Part shown: positions 42,090-42,091 of the stretch, in pieces
How the letters are laid out: every line of letters starts with the position of its first letter
Position numbering within the stretch: the stretch's first letter is position 1
Origin: an uncultured Porphyromonadaceae bacterium
GTDB taxonomy: Bacteria; Bacteroidota; Bacteroidia; Bacteroidales; Muribaculaceae
Length of the DNA: 42,091 nt
Assembly (NCBI GenBank): GCA_902493335.1
Contig: CABUPJ010000030.1
Coordinates: forward strand, 1-42,091
Direction: 5' to 3'
Notes under the pieces: generated by a model
What the model was told of the DNA's origin: nothing
The model's database searches: none
The model's input: only the letters and a program-made list of their open reading frames with translations
Made by a program: the position numbers and the translations under genes

Positions 42090-42091
42090 CG

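Overview
The window looks like a chromosomal segment of a GC-rich gut Bacteroidales, most probably Muribaculaceae (family-level placement is inference). Support: promoters of the Bacteroidetes type (TAnnTTTG, often with TTTG about 19-20 bases upstream), a 29-residue bS22/COX24-like basic protein, a TamA-like lipoprotein (TamL), a DUF4292 lipoprotein, TatA and TatC without TatB, and several 4-base ATGA overlaps. Genes are C-rich at third codon positions; intergenic regions are AT-rich or made of dispersed palindromic repeats.

Layout. 1-220: two identical tRNA-Asn(GTT) genes and a terminator. 243-2343 (+): glutamate racemase murI and a secreted TPM/YgcG-like protein. 2384-8510 (-): a tightly packed operon, dut, a TPR protein, a DUF4292 lipoprotein, an EnvC-like amidase activator and a polysaccharide flippase. 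8511-8935: a long leader that may encode a structured RNA. 8936-13603 (-): six intact phage-head-like genes (capsid-like, portal-like and four small unknowns) with no integrase, protease, tail or lysis gene, interrupted by a 187-bp MITE-like element. 14000-14533: an AT-rich orphan lipoprotein, followed by about 400 bp of packed palindromic repeats. 15031-15909 (-): fabD. 16037-21502 (+): tatA, tatC, a DAACS symporter, lysS and pgi. 21581-26573 (-): a cytoplasmic GH3 glycosidase, RNase G/E, the bS22-like gene and an HU gene. 26813-29107 (-): a YjjG-like HAD phosphatase, a DUF308 membrane protein and an M48 protease. 29184-35040 (+): a membrane protein, a cytidylate-kinase-like protein, a small unknown, a cyclophilin lipoprotein, an M16 peptidase and a secreted phosphodiester glycosidase with a type IX-like C-terminal domain. 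35234-38224 (-): phosphoglycolate-phosphatase-like HAD and TamL. 38290-41003 (+): a GT83/ArnT-like glycosyltransferase and a CDP-glycerol-transferase-like protein. 41406-42089 (-): a degenerate terminase-like gene at the window edge.

Much of the segment serves the envelope: murI supplies D-glutamate, EnvC, DUF4292 and TPR proteins act in wall or outer-membrane maintenance, the flippase and the two transferases handle surface glycans, TamL helps outer-membrane biogenesis, and Tat exports folded proteins.

The most unusual content is the compact capsid/portal island and a set of MITE-like elements. Two of these (11727-11913 and 41187-41383) differ in their ends but share an internal GGGAGC-hairpin-GTGAC core on covarying stems, which suggests a common structured repeat family.
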